DNA from: Kutzneria chonburiensis | GTDB taxonomy: Bacteria; Actinomycetota; Actinomycetes; Mycobacteriales; Pseudonocardiaceae | Length of the DNA stretch: 64,000 bases | Direction: 5' to 3' | Assembly (NCBI RefSeq): GCF_028622115.1 | Contig: NZ_CP097263.1 | Span: 3,224,001-3,288,000, forward strand | Part shown: positions 18,535 through 41,387 of the stretch, one piece after another | Numbering within the stretch: the first letter of the stretch is position 1 | Layout: the number at the start of each line of letters is the position of its first letter | Notes under the pieces: generated by a model | What the model was told of the DNA's origin: nothing | Database searches by the model: none | The model's input: only the letters and a program-made list of their open reading frames with translations | Translations under genes and position numbers: made by a program

Positions 18535-20637
18535 CTATACGGCGGAGCACACGGTGCCGTTGAGGGAGAACACGGTCGGCGCCGGCGCGGCCCCGGTGTC
18601 CGTCCCGTTGAAGCCCAACGACACCGAACCGCCGGCGGCGATGGTGCGGTTCCAGTCGGCGTTGGCGACAGTCACCTGCCGGCCGGTCTGGCTCCAGACG
18701 CCGTTCCAGCCAGACTGCACCGCCTCACCGGCGTCGGGCCAGGAGAAGGTGAGGCTCCACCCGTTCACCGCCGTGGCAGCCCGGTTCGTGACGGTGATCG
18801 CACCGCCGAATCCGCCGTTCCAACTGCTGGTGACTTCGTAGTGCACGGCACAGCTGCTGTTGGCCGGCGGCGGCACGGTGAAGGTCACCGGCGGTGATGG
18901 CAGCGAGGCGTTGCCGTGGCTGTCCACGGCCACGACGTTGTACGTGTAGCTCGTCCCGATCGTCAAGCCGGTCAACGAAACCGAGGTGCCGGTGGTCGAG
19001 GTGGCCAAGGCGGCACCTTGATAGACGTCATAGCGCGCGATCGGGTAGCTGCCCGCGGTCCCCGCCGGCCAGCTCAGCAGTGCGCCGGTGGAGGTCAGGT
19101 TCGACACGGTCGGCTGGCCGGGTGCCCCCGGTGCCGTGGTGCCGGTTCCACCGCTGCCCGGCACCTGCACGACCGTCAGCGAGTACGGCGCGACCGTGAC
19201 CGAGGTCGTTGACGACTGGGTGGTGCTCGTGATCGAGGTTCCGTTGTTGGCCAGCGTGAACACGGTCGGCGATCCCGATGGCGTGAAGCTGTTGTAGTTC
19301 AGGCTGATCGAGTACGTAGTGCTCGGATCCTCGTTGTCTATCAGCACGTCCAGGCTGCCGTTCGCACGGCGCACGGCGTGCGTGCGGACCAACGCGTTGG
19401 CCGACGAGGACGTGACCATCTGGTCGCCGGGCGAGCCCAGTTTGGACAGCATCTGGATCGCGTAGTACGGCGAGAACGGCGTGTTCACGGGCGGCTCCGT
19501 GACGCCGCTTCCGTTGGCGCCGCTGGAGAAGATGCCCTGATCCCCGTAGTCCTGCGCGCCGTTGACCACACTTGGCGTGCCGGGGCCGTTGTGCTCGTTC
19601 CACCAGTCCACAGTGGTCACGCCGTGTTCCAGCCAGCTCATGTACATGTCCGCGCCGAACAGGGCGGCCGGCTGGGTGTCGAGGTCGATGGTGGAGTTGG
19701 TCTCGGTGACGACGATCTTCACGCCGGCCGGGTCGATGCCGGCGTACTGCCGGATCTGGGACCGCAGCGTGGACATGATGCCGGGAATGTCGTCGGGATC
19801 GGTCAGCATCCCTGCCGCGGTGGTGCCGCCCGGGTAGTAGTGCACGATCACGCAGTCGGTCCTGGCCCCGAGCGCCGACAACACGGTCTGGTTCCAGGGT
19901 TGGGGGCTGGTGGTCGAGTTGGTCACGCCGTCGGGCCAGAACCCGGGCGTGGTCAGCACCGCGCAGACGTGGATGTTCGGGCTGGCCGCCTTCATCGCCG
20001 TGTCGTACTTCAGCACGCCCGCCGCGTAGGTGCCCGGCCCGCAGTTGTAGGTCTGGGCCGGTTCGCTGCCGATGGTCACCGGTTTGCCCGACGCGTCGGT
20101 GCAGTGGCTGTCGGCCTCCCAGTTGGCGCCGTAGGTTCCGTTGCCGTAGATCTCGTTGCCCACCTCCCAGTAGGTGATCCCGTAGTTGTTGGTGACGTCG
20201 GCGTTGCGCACCCAGGCCTGGGCGAGCGCGTCGGTTCCGGTGCCGTAGTTGACCGCGATGACCGGGTTCGCCCCGGTGGCCTGCGCGGTCTTCATGAAGT
20301 CGGCGAAGCTGGTGTTGGGCGCGTCGTAGCCGCCCTGGGCCACATTGGTCTGCCAGTTGTAGATGTCCGCATAGGAACCACCGGGATAGCGCAGCGCCGT
20401 GATGCCGGCGGCCTTGACCAGACCCGGGATGGCCGGGTCGTTCATGTGACCGTCGTAGACGGCGGTGTTCAGGCCGATCGCATTCGACGGTATGGCCCCG
20501 AGTCCGCCGGTCGCGTTGACGGATATCGTGGTGCTGGCCGTGGTCGCGGCGGTGGCCGGTGTCGTGACTCCGGCGGCGACGAGCGCCACCGCGGCCAGTC
20601 CGGTGACACCACGGATCCACCTTGGGCTCTTGGGCAT
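18535..20637 (-). CDS. Clan GH-A glycosidase (GH51/GH39-like) with Fn3 and CBM2
   Basis: Secreted 700-aa modular enzyme. Signal peptide 1-31; a TIM-barrel glycosidase (40-400) with acid/base Glu162 in YWEVGNEIYGNG and nucleophile Glu312 in VVTETNS; a beta-sandwich (to ~490); an Fn3 domain (~505-590) and a C-terminal CBM2 cellulose-binding module (~595-700; Cys at both ends, aromatic-rich SSWNGGFGGAITVTN). The barrel resembles arabinofuranosidases of GH51/GH39 type, but I cannot fix the family. Two paralogues occur at 42366 and 47948. ATG preceded by AAGGGGAG. A weak TGTAAGTTCCA element lies 137 nt upstream. Confidence 0.8.
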   Translation of the reverse strand: MPKSPRWIRGVTGLAAVALVAAGVTTPATAATTASTTISVNATGGLGAIPSNAIGLNTAVYDGHMNDPAIPGLVKAAGITALRYPGGSYADIYNWQTNVAQGGYDAPNTSFADFMKTAQATGANPVIAVNYGTGTDALAQAWVRNADVTNNYGITYWEVGNEIYGNGTYGANWEADSHCTDASGKPVTIGSEPAQTYNCGPGTYAAGVLKYDTAMKAASPNIHVCAVLTTPGFWPDGVTNSTTSPQPWNQTVLSALGARTDCVIVHYYPGGTTAAGMLTDPDDIPGIMSTLRSQIRQYAGIDPAGVKIVVTETNSTIDLDTQPAALFGADMYMSWLEHGVTTVDWWNEHNGPGTPSVVNGAQDYGDQGIFSSGANGSGVTEPPVNTPFSPYYAIQMLSKLGSPGDQMVTSSSANALVRTHAVRRANGSLDVLIDNEDPSTTYSISLNYNSFTPSGSPTVFTLANNGTSITSTTQSSTTSVTVAPYSLTVVQVPGSGGTGTTAPGAPGQPTVSNLTSTGALLSWPAGTAGSYPIARYDVYQGAALATSTTGTSVSLTGLTIGTSYTYNVVAVDSHGNASLPSPPVTFTVPPPANSSCAVHYEVTSSWNGGFGGAITVTNRAATAVNGWSLTFSWPDAGEAVQSGWNGVWSQTGRQVTVANADWNRTIAAGGSVSLGFNGTDTGAAPAPTVFSLNGTVCSAV

Positions 20638-20773
20638 TCGGCCACTCCCCTTTCGATCGCTTGCCTGGAACTACAAGCGCTCCGCCGGGAGGTGTCCACG
20701 CGTCGGCCCGGCGGCGCTGTCGAATCGCGTCGAAGGCGCACCTCGGTCCGGCACGGCCGCCCCGCGGCGGCCG

Positions 20774-20857
20774 TGGAACTTACACAGGGCAAGGGAAAGC
20801 GGCCTCGCACATCGAAACTGTCGAATGTGTTCAGCCGGCTGGACCGTGCCGTATGCT
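20774..20857. promoter_or_regulatory. Divergent control region of GH/CBM2 and lectin genes
   Basis: Between the divergent genes lie GGAACTTACA (20775-20784), a weak match to the TTTCA element, TCGAAACTGTCGA (20812-20824), one base from the 13-mer at 13120 and 41525, and TATGCT (20852-20857), a good -10 only 9 nt before the lectin ATG. Confidence 0.4.
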
Positions 20858-20866
20858 GCCCGCGCT

Positions 20867-25469
<4,603 letters not shown>

Positions 25470-25859
25470 ACGAGACCTCCGAGATCGTCACGGCCCGTCA
25501 CACCACAGGGGGCAGGCCGCGTGCCGTCGAGAAGGGACAGCGCGAACTCGCCGTAGGCAACCGCCGACCACCATCGGTGTCAAGGCGGGCCCGGAACCGC
25601 ACGCCGTTCCCACAGCTGCCGCCGCTCTCGGCCGGCTGAAACTTTCACCGCTGCGGCGGCACGATCCCGCAGCGTCCGGCATGAGTACGAAACATCCCGT
25701 TGACCGGCGTTCGCCGTCCTCCGTAGCATCCGGCCCCGTCGAGCCAGCCGGTTTACCGGTCAAAACAAGGGAAGCGGTCCCGGTCCGGTGGCCGGCGCCG
25801 ATCTCGCGTCCCTCGACCCGGCACGCCATGAGTTCTACACATCCTGACCGGAGGAGCCG
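25470..25859. promoter_or_regulatory. Divergent xylanase promoter region
   Basis: 390 nt without a gene between the divergent xylanase and the clan-A-like enzyme. It contains TGAAACTTTCA (25637-25647), a perfect 11-bp palindrome and the best copy of the TTTCA element. No TGTTAGCG site is present. Confidence 0.5.
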
Positions 25860-27668
25860 ATGAGAACCAGTCGCGGAACGGGTCGGCTGCTGCTGGCCAT
25901 CGCGGCCGCCGTGGCGCTGCTGACGCCCGTCACCGGCCATGCGGCCCCGGCCGCGTCCCTGAGCGTCGACCTCTCCGCCACCCGTGGGCCGTCGACCGGT
26001 GTCGGTGAGGGTTTCCTCTACGGCATCACCTCGGACGGCACCCAGCCGGTCGACCAGTTCCTCCAGCCGTTGGGCCTCAACGCCTTCCGCGGCGGCGGCT
26101 GGTACTCCGGCGGCTGGATCAGGGACGGCTACCGCTTCGGCTCGGCCACCCAGGCCGACCTCGACTCGATGATCGCGCAGGCCCGGCGGCTGACCCGACC
26201 GCCGTACCACGCCCAGTACCAGGCGCTGCTCACCGACATCTACGGCCTCAACGGCGGCCAGCCCTCGAACACCACCTACCCGTGCGACAACGGCAGCTGC
26301 GCGAACTGGGTCAGCTTCATCGACGCCACCATCGGCGCGTTGCAGGCGTCGGGACTGACCTTCGCCTACGACATCGACAACGAGCCCGACATCTCCGTGT
26401 TCTGGACCCGGGGTGTGAACAGCGCCCAGTACTTCCAGATGTGGGACACCGCCTACCGGGAGATCCGGCGGCTCGCGCCGGGGGCGAAGATCGTCGGCCC
26501 GTCGTTCGCGTACACGCCGCAGGCCCGCTCGGCCCAGTGGCAGACCTGGCTGGCCCACGTCAAGGCGGCCGGCACCGTGCCCGACATGATCACCAATCAC
26601 GACGAGGGCGACGTCGACGACCCGGTCACCGTCTCGCAGTCGCTGAACAACGCGCTCACGACGGCCGGTGTCGGTCCGGTTCCGTTGTCGGCCAACGAGT
26701 ACCAGCCGGCTGACCGGCAGACCGCCGGCGTGACCGCGTGGTACCTGGCCCGGTTCGCCCAGTCCGGCTACACCAACGCCATGCGCGGCAACTGGGTCTG
26801 CTGCGTCACCCCGAACCTGACCGGGGTCCTCACGCAGAGCGGCGGGACCTGGCAGCCCACCGGCAACTGGTGGGCGCTGCGCGACTACGCCGACCTGACC
26901 GGGACGCTGGTCGCCACCTCGGGGCAGGTCGGCTCGACCGCGATCTCCGCCGCCGAGGACGCCACCGCCAAACGCGCCGTGGCGATCATCGGCGACTCCA
27001 ACGGGTACACCGGTTCCTCGCCGGTCACCTTCAGCGGCCTGTCGGCGGTCCCCTGGCTGGCCAACAACGGTTCGGTGAACGTCACGGTCCAGCGCATCCC
27101 GGACCAGGCGCCGCTGGCCGCGCCGCAGGTGGTCTACAACCAGAATGTTAGCGCTAACAGTGGCTCGATCACCGTGCCGGTGACGTTCCAGGCCTCGCAC
27201 GACGCGTTCGCCGTCTACCTGACACCGGCCACGTCCGGCGGCGGTGGCTTCCCCGGCGGCAACCGCCAGTTCGTGGTCGCCAGCAACAACCTCTGCCTCG
27301 ACGTGTACGGCGCGAGCTCGAACACCGGCGCGGTGATCGACCAGTGGAGCTGCAACGGGCAGACCAACCAGCAGTTCCAGTTCGTCCCGGGCACCGGCGG
27401 CTACGGCGAGCTCCGCGCCCAGGGCTCCGGGCAGGACGTCGTGGCCGGTTCCACCGCGCAAGGCACGCCGAACATCGTCCAGGGACCGCCGGGCACCGGC
27501 GGCCTGTGGCAGCCGCTGCCGCAGTCCGACGGCTCGTACGAGTTCCGCAACCAGGCCAGCGGCCTGTGCCTCGACGTCTACGGCGCCAGCGGCAACCCCG
27601 GCCAGCAGCTCGACCAGTGGCCGTGCAAGGACGCGCCCGGCACCAACCAGGACTTCCTGCTCCGCTGA
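25860..27668 (+). CDS. Secreted clan GH-A-like glycosidase with CBM13
   Basis: 602-aa exported enzyme whose exact family I cannot name. Signal peptide 1-30; a barrel-like domain (40-360) has GVGEGFLYGITSDG, a probable acid/base Glu in YDIDNEPDISVFW and a probable nucleophile Glu in LSANEYQPADRQ, the spacing expected of clan GH-A (GH39/GH30-like). A beta-sandwich follows, then a ricin-like domain (~465-602) with LCLDVYGAS repeats. The stretch NVSANSG is encoded by a perfect TGTTAGCGCTAACA palindrome. ATG set by GGAGG. Probable role: release of xylose or arabinose units. Confidence 0.72.
   Translation: MRTSRGTGRLLLAIAAAVALLTPVTGHAAPAASLSVDLSATRGPSTGVGEGFLYGITSDGTQPVDQFLQPLGLNAFRGGGWYSGGWIRDGYRFGSATQADLDSMIAQARRLTRPPYHAQYQALLTDIYGLNGGQPSNTTYPCDNGSCANWVSFIDATIGALQASGLTFAYDIDNEPDISVFWTRGVNSAQYFQMWDTAYREIRRLAPGAKIVGPSFAYTPQARSAQWQTWLAHVKAAGTVPDMITNHDEGDVDDPVTVSQSLNNALTTAGVGPVPLSANEYQPADRQTAGVTAWYLARFAQSGYTNAMRGNWVCCVTPNLTGVLTQSGGTWQPTGNWWALRDYADLTGTLVATSGQVGSTAISAAEDATAKRAVAIIGDSNGYTGSSPVTFSGLSAVPWLANNGSVNVTVQRIPDQAPLAAPQVVYNQNVSANSGSITVPVTFQASHDAFAVYLTPATSGGGGFPGGNRQFVVASNNLCLDVYGASSNTGAVIDQWSCNGQTNQQFQFVPGTGGYGELRAQGSGQDVVAGSTAQGTPNIVQGPPGTGGLWQPLPQSDGSYEFRNQASGLCLDVYGASGNPGQQLDQWPCKDAPGTNQDFLLR
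27146..27159. promoter_or_regulatory. Perfect palindromic operator TGTTAGCGCTAACA within coding sequence
   Basis: The only fully symmetric 14-bp copy of the motif. It encodes NVSANS between barrel and lectin parts and is 545 nt before the next start codon, so it may act by roadblock, looping, or not at all on transcription of this gene. Confidence 0.5.
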
Positions 27669-27703
27669 CTCGTTTTTTCCCTGCACCGGAAGGCATCAAA
27701 GCC

Positions 27704-30068
27704 ATGGCCATCCGTACCACAGCAGTGCTCGCCGCACTTGCTGCCCTCGCCGGGAGTGCGGTGATCGCGACCCCCGCGCACGCCGCCGGCGCCGTCACGA
27801 TCGCCGTCTCCCCCACCGGCAACGACGCCAATCCCGGCACGCTCGACCAACCCGTCGCCACACCGGCCAAGGCGCAGCAGCTGGCCCGCGCCGTGGCGGC
27901 GAACAACGACGTGGTCGTGCAACTCGCCGGCGGCACCTACCGGCTCACCTCTCCCTGACCCTCACCGCCGCCGACTCGCCCGGCAGCGGTCACCAGGTCA
28001 CCTGGCAGGCCGCGGCCGGCCAGACCCCGGTGCTGTCCGGCGGACAGCAGGTCACCGGCTGGACCGTGCGTGACGCGGCGGCCAACATCTACGTCGCCAC
28101 CGTGCCCAAGGGCATCGACTCCCGGCAGCTCTTCGTGGACGGATCGCTGGCCCCTCGCGCGGCGATCTCGTTGTCCCGCAACGACGTGCAGATCACCACG
28201 GCCGGCATGACGATCACCAACCCGGCGCTGAACTATCTGGCCACGCTGCCCGGGCAGAACCGGATCGAGGTGGAGAGCCAGAACTCGTTCACCGACCGGT
28301 TCGCGCCGGTCGACCACATCAGCGGCACCGCGATCACCATGCAGCAGCCGGCGTGGAACAACAACAACTGGGGCTACGACACGCTGGCCAAGCCGTTCGG
28401 CGGCGGGCAGCTGTTCCTGGAGAACTCGTACTCGTTCCTCAACGCCGGGCAGTGGTTCCTCGATCCGTCGGCCGGACAGCTGTTCTACAAGGCCCCGGCG
28501 GGGAAGAACCCGGCGCAGAGCGACATCGAGCTGCCGCGCCTGACCTCGCTGGTCGACATCGGCGGCAGCTACACCGCCCCGGCGCACGACATCGCGTTCA
28601 AGGGCATCCACTTCGAGCACACGACCTGGCTCACGCCGAGCACCTCGGTCGGCTACGCCGACCAGCAGAGCGGCACGTTCCTCCCGCGCGCCGAGCAGCA
28701 GCCGTCCGACTTCCTGAGCTCGTGCCAGTCGGGCTGCCAGCTGTTCGAGGGCGCGCGCAACGACTGGGCCCAGGCTCCGGCGGCCGTGCAGGTCTCGGCG
28801 GCCAGCCGGATCGCCTTCGCCGACAACACCTTCACCAACCTCGGCGAGGTGGCACTCGGCATCGGCAATGACGCCGACGCCCACGCCTCCGGTGTCGGTC
28901 TCGGCGCATCGTCGATCACCGTCGACCACAACACGTTCACCGAGGACTCGGGGGCGGGCATCGTCGTCGGCGGCGTGCGGCCCGACGCGCACCACCCGTC
29001 CAACCCCGCGATGGTGGACAAGGACATCACGCTGTCCGACAACCTGGTCACCGGCGTCGCCAAGGACTACAAGGACATGGCCGGCATCCTGTCCACCTAC
29101 GTCACGCACGCCGTGATCACCCACAACGAGGTGGCCAACCTCGCCTACGACGGCATCGACATCGGGTGGGGCTGGGGCGCCAACGACGCCGGCGGCAGCC
29201 AGGACTACCGCAACCGCGGCCTGTACAACTACCAGCCGGTCTACACCACCGCCACCACGTTGCGGGACACCGTGGTCAGCTACAACCGCGTGCACGGCAC
29301 CAAGCGGATCTTCCACGACGGCGGCAGCCTCTACAACCTCTCGGCCAACCCCGGCAGCTCCTTCGACCACAACTACGTCTACGACAACCAGCACACCGTC
29401 GGGCTCTACCTGGACGAGGGCTCGCGGTACGTGAGCCTGTCGAACAACGTGGTGCAGGACTCCGGGGTGTGGGCGTTCACCAATGCCAACGGCAGCAACA
29501 ACACCAACGACAACACGTTCTCCACCAACTGGTACAACGGCGGCGCGACCAACGTCGCCACCGGTGCGCCGCACAACAACGTGCTGAGCGGGAACGTGCT
29601 GGTGAGCGGCACCAACTGGCCGTCAGGCGCGCAGCAGGTGATCTCCGCCGCCGGTGTCGGCGGCAGCGGTGGCGGCTCGACGTCTGGCGTGCTGCGCAAC
29701 AGCGCCGCCAATCGGTGCCTCGACGTCAACAACAACAGCACGACGGCCGGCACCCAACTCCAGATCTGGGACTGCAACAGCGGCGGCAACCAGACCTGGA
29801 CCCGTACGGCCAATGGCGAGCTGAGCGTCTACAGCGGCGACAGCATGCGCTGTGCCGACGCCAGCGGTCAGGGCACGACGCCCGGCACCAAGGTGATCAT
29901 CTGGAACTGCAACGGCCAGACCAACCAGCAGTGGACCGTCAACGCCGACGGCACCGTCAAGGAGTCCAATCAGGACTGTGCCTCGACATTACCGGCACCA
30001 CCAACGGAACCCTCGTCCAACTGTCGACCTGCAACGGCCAGACCACCCAGAAGTGGGCCACCAGCTGA
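27704..30068 (+). pseudogene. Secreted beta-helix glycosidase-like protein with CBM13, two frameshifts
   Basis: Right-handed parallel beta-helix protein with signal peptide (1-28) and a C-terminal ricin/CBM13; repeated Asn-ladder segments (HNTFTEDSGAGIVVGG, NEVANLAYDGIDIGWGW, NNVVQDSGVW) suggest a polysaccharide-active family such as GH141/GH120, which I cannot confirm. Two single-base losses break it. Near 27950-27957 (ctctccctg) one C is missing, giving a stop at 27958. Near 29968-29972 (caaggag; the homologous DNA at 34867 reads caagggag) one G is missing. With both restored it codes for 788 aa ending at 30068. As written, only the first 84 residues are made. Confidence 0.8.
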
Positions 30069-30080
30069 CGGGAGCGGACA

Positions 30081-34983
<4,903 letters not shown>

Positions 34984-34993
34984 CCACATGACC

Positions 34994-35064
34994 GATTCCC
35001 CGGGAGCACGGGCGGCTGTCCCGGGGGATCGAAACCGGGCCCGGCGCACTGCGCCGGGCCCGGT
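34994..35064. terminator. Double hairpin terminator between convergent genes
   Basis: First hairpin 34994-35030: 12-bp stem GATTCCCCGGGA/TCCCGGGGGATC with one mismatch. Second 35034-35064: perfect 15-bp stem ACCGGGCCCGGCGCA and its complement around one base. Together they separate the GH54-3 transcript from the convergent CE1 gene. Confidence 0.85.
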
Positions 35065-35080
35065 CCTTCATGCGCGGGAA

Positions 35081-38312
<3,232 letters not shown>

Positions 38313-38315
38313 GGC

Positions 38316-39185
38316 TCAGTCCTTCGTCGCGCCGGACAGCAGGCCGGCCACCAGGAAGCGTTGGGAGAACAGGAAGACCACCAGCACCGGGGTGATCGCC
38401 AGCAGGGTCGCCAACGCCACCTCGGGCCGCTGCACCGCCGCCGCGCCGGCGGTCGGGTTGAACTGCGGGACGTTGTCCAGCAACGTGCCCAGGCCCACCT
38501 GCACCGGAACCTGGTCGCTGCCCGGCAGCAGCACGTACGGCAGGAAGTAGTTCGTCCAGTTGGCCACGAAACTGAAGAAGCCGACCAGGGCGACGACCGG
38601 CGCGGCCAGCGGCAGGGCGATGTGCCGGAAGGCGGCGAACTCCGAGCAGCCGTCCAGCTTGGCCGCGTCCAGCAGGTCCCGTGGCAGCGCGGCGCCGAAG
38701 TAGATGTAGGCCAGGTATACCCCGAAGGGGTAACACGCGTACGGCAGGATGATCGACCACATCGAGCCTATCAGGTGCACCGCGTTGACTTCGAGGAAGA
38801 GCGGCACGACCAGGGTCGCATTGGGCATCAGCATGACCACGAGGGTCGCGATCAGCAACGCCCGCCGGCCGCGGAACTCGGTCAGGGCCAGGGCGTAGCC
38901 GGCCGGGATGGCCACTGCCAGGGTGATCACGAGCGCCGCGAACGAGTACACCGCGGAATTGCCCAGCCACCGCAGGATCGCGCCGCTCTGATAGCCGGTC
39001 AACGCGTCCCAGTTGGCCCGCAGCGCCGACCACGACCCGAACGACAGCGGGCTGTCGTGCACGAGCTGGTCGTCGGTCTTGGTGGCCGCGAGGACCAGCC
39101 AGACCACCGGCAGCACGAAGAAGACGGCGAACAGCCCGAGCACGGCCGCCCTGAGCAGACCGGGAACCGCGCGCTCAGTCCGCAT
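38316..39185 (-). CDS. Sugar ABC transporter permease, MalG type (second system)
   Basis: 289 aa, about six transmembrane helices from residue 12. The EAA-type loop reads LDAAKLDGCSEFAAFRHIALPL. It overlaps the partner permease by 11 nt and is followed 3 nt later by the unknown protein. It is only distantly similar to the permeases of the first importer. Confidence 0.9.
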   Translation of the reverse strand: MRTERAVPGLLRAAVLGLFAVFFVLPVVWLVLAATKTDDQLVHDSPLSFGSWSALRANWDALTGYQSGAILRWLGNSAVYSFAALVITLAVAIPAGYALALTEFRGRRALLIATLVVMLMPNATLVVPLFLEVNAVHLIGSMWSIILPYACYPFGVYLAYIYFGAALPRDLLDAAKLDGCSEFAAFRHIALPLAAPVVALVGFFSFVANWTNYFLPYVLLPGSDQVPVQVGLGTLLDNVPQFNPTAGAAAVQRPEVALATLLAITPVLVVFLFSQRFLVAGLLSGATKD

Positions 39186-40056
39186 CGAAGAACCCCGACC
39201 GCACCACGAAGACCGCGGCCACGACCAGCCCGACCACCAGCAGCTCGACCGAGATCGCCGCGGCGGTGTTGACGTTGTCGTTCTGGAAGGCGAAGTCGTA
39301 GGACAGCTGGTTGGGCGAGTAGTCCCGGCCGGCCACGCCGACGCTGGCCTGGGAGAGCAGCTGCGGCTCGACGAACAGCTGCGTGCCGCCGGCGAAGGCC
39401 AGGATCACCATGTAGACAATCCACTTGCGCAGCAAGGGAATCTGGGTCCGCCACGCCGTCTGCCACGCGCCGGCGCCGTCGATCCGCGCCGCCTCGAGCA
39501 CCTCGGTCGAGATGGTGTTCAAAGCGCCGTACAGCACCACGATCCAGCCGCCGGCGCCGGTCCAGAACGCGATCGCGGCGAACAGCACGGGCAGGTTGCC
39601 GGGCGCGATGACCTGGCCGAACGTCTCATAACCCAGCGCCCGCAACAGAAATCCGACCGGGCTGACCACGGGGTCGAGCACGAACAGCCACACCATCACG
39701 CCGGCCGCGCCGGCCAGCGCACCGGGCAGGTAGTAGAGGAGCCGCAGCGTCCGACCGGCCCCGCTCGCGCCGAGCCGGTGCAGCAGCAGCGCCAAAGCGA
39801 CCACCAGCACGACCAACGCGGCCAGCCAGCACACCAGGTACAGGGCGACGTGCCCGATGGCCGGCAGGAAGCGGAAATCAGCCGCGGCGACGGCGAAGTT
39901 GGCCAGGCCCGCGAAGGCGCCTTCGTTGTCGGTGAAGGCGAAGTAGATCGCATAGGCGGTCGGCACGATGCCGAACGCCACCAGCAGGGTCACGTAGCCG
40001 GCGACGAACGCCGGCGCGGCCCGGCTGGGGCGTGGACGGGATCCGACCGTCGTCAC
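39175..40056 (-). CDS. Sugar ABC transporter permease, MalF type (second system)
   Basis: 293 aa. GTG start in a GTGA overlap with the binding-protein stop; AGGTGA upstream. About six transmembrane helices; the EAA loop is LEAARIDGAGAWQTAWRTQIPLL. As for the first system no ATPase gene is present. Confidence 0.88.
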   Translation of the reverse strand: MTTVGSRPRPSRAAPAFVAGYVTLLVAFGIVPTAYAIYFAFTDNEGAFAGLANFAVAAADFRFLPAIGHVALYLVCWLAALVVLVVALALLLHRLGASGAGRTLRLLYYLPGALAGAAGVMVWLFVLDPVVSPVGFLLRALGYETFGQVIAPGNLPVLFAAIAFWTGAGGWIVVLYGALNTISTEVLEAARIDGAGAWQTAWRTQIPLLRKWIVYMVILAFAGGTQLFVEPQLLSQASVGVAGRDYSPNQLSYDFAFQNDNVNTAAAISVELLVVGLVVAAVFVVRSGFFDAD

Positions 40057-41387
40057 TCGGTCACCTGGTAGCCGTCGGAGCGGGCATAGTCGGCGATCGC
40101 CTTCTGCCAGGCCGGCAGCATGGAGACGATGGTCTTGCCGGCGGTCAGCCCGGGAGTGACGGTGGCGGCCCAGATCGCCTCCTGGCTGAACTGGCCGTAG
40201 CCCCAGTCCGGCCACACCTGGCCGGCCGCGGCCTGAAGCGGCGCGGTGATGTCGTTCGCGTAGTAGCCGGACGCGGCCTGGGCGGCCAGCCAGGTCTTGG
40301 CCGCCGGGGCGTAGGCCGGATAGCCGACGGCGAGCTTGCCCTGGTAGTCGTCCGAGGTGGTGACCCAGGTCAGGAAGTCGGTGGCCGCCTTGAGATGCGC
40401 GGAGTGGGCCGAGAGCAGCCAGGTCCCGCCGCCGACGTTGCCGGCGGACGGGCTCGGGTCGTCGGCCCAGTGCGGCATCGGCGCGATCCCGACCTGCCCC
40501 TTCGGCGTCTTGAACGTGCCCTGGAACAGCGAGCCGCCGTACCAGGACGGGCCGGGCATCATGAGGATCTTGTCGGCCTCGTTCTTGTCGAAGTCCGAGG
40601 AGAAGACGCTGCTCGTCGACATGGTCTTGGCCGCGACAAGGCGGTCCAGCAGCGAGGCCATCCGCGTGCAGGCCGGACTCGTGGTGTTCACCGCGACGGC
40701 CTTGGGCCCGGTGATGTGGTTGGCGCCGCACTTGCTCGCCCAGAGGTAGATCTCCGGGGTGAAGGTGTCGCCGGCCGCGCCGACGAGGTAGCCCGGGTGC
40801 TCCGTGGCGACCTTCTTGCCCAGCGCTTCGTACTGTTCCCACGTGGTGGGGACGGTGTAGCCCCACTGGGTCATCAGCGCGGCGTTGTACCACAACACCG
40901 TCTGCGAGAGGTCGTTGCGCAGGCAGTGGACCACACCGTCCACAGTGCACGGTTGGTTGGCGTTGTTGGCCCAGCCGTCCAACAGGGACTGCGGGATCAG
41001 GCCTTTGTTCAGCGGGGCGGCGAACTTGGCCGTGACGGCCCAGGTCGCCTCGTTGTTCTGGGAGCTGAACACCACGTCCGGCCAGCCGTTGCCGGTGCGG
41101 TTGAACAGACTCACCTTGGTCTGGAGGTAGTTGGACCCGTTGGCGTCGCCGTCGTAGGTGACGATGTCCATCTTCACCGCCGGGTGCTGCTTCTGGTAGA
41201 GCTGCGCCGCGGGCAGCCGGGTCGAGTCGACCCACACGGTCAGCGGGCCGTCGGACTGCGGCGCCTGGGTGAAACCGTCCTTGGTGTCACCGGCGTTCGT
41301 GGTGCCACTGCATGCAGTGGCGGCCAGCGCTGCGGCGACGGCCAGCAGGGTGATCGTCCGGGGAGGTCTTGCCTTGCTTCGGATCAT
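40053..41387 (-). CDS. Sugar ABC transporter substrate-binding lipoprotein (second system)
   Basis: 444 aa, first gene of the operon. N-terminal Arg/Lys followed by a hydrophobic stretch and lipobox-like AATAC; lipid anchor at the Cys near residue 26. Family-1 solute-binding fold (WPDVVFSSQNNEA, TPEIYLWAS). ATG at 41387 is favoured over the GTG at 41399 because GGAG lies 8 nt ahead. Divergent from a FadR-type regulator that probably controls it. Ligand likely an arabinoxylan- or cellulose-derived oligosaccharide, by context only. Confidence 0.9.
   Translation of the reverse strand: MIRSKARPPRTITLLAVAAALAATACSGTTNAGDTKDGFTQAPQSDGPLTVWVDSTRLPAAQLYQKQHPAVKMDIVTYDGDANGSNYLQTKVSLFNRTGNGWPDVVFSSQNNEATWAVTAKFAAPLNKGLIPQSLLDGWANNANQPCTVDGVVHCLRNDLSQTVLWYNAALMTQWGYTVPTTWEQYEALGKKVATEHPGYLVGAAGDTFTPEIYLWASKCGANHITGPKAVAVNTTSPACTRMASLLDRLVAAKTMSTSSVFSSDFDKNEADKILMMPGPSWYGGSLFQGTFKTPKGQVGIAPMPHWADDPSPSAGNVGGGTWLLSAHSAHLKAATDFLTWVTTSDDYQGKLAVGYPAYAPAAKTWLAAQAASGYYANDITAPLQAAAGQVWPDWGYGQFSQEAIWAATVTPGLTAGKTIVSMLPAWQKAIADYARSDGYQVTE

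Noticed and set aside
38715-38745. GGGGTAACACG near the importer 2 permease resembling the operator
   Set aside because: No left half-site and fully explained by the permease codons.
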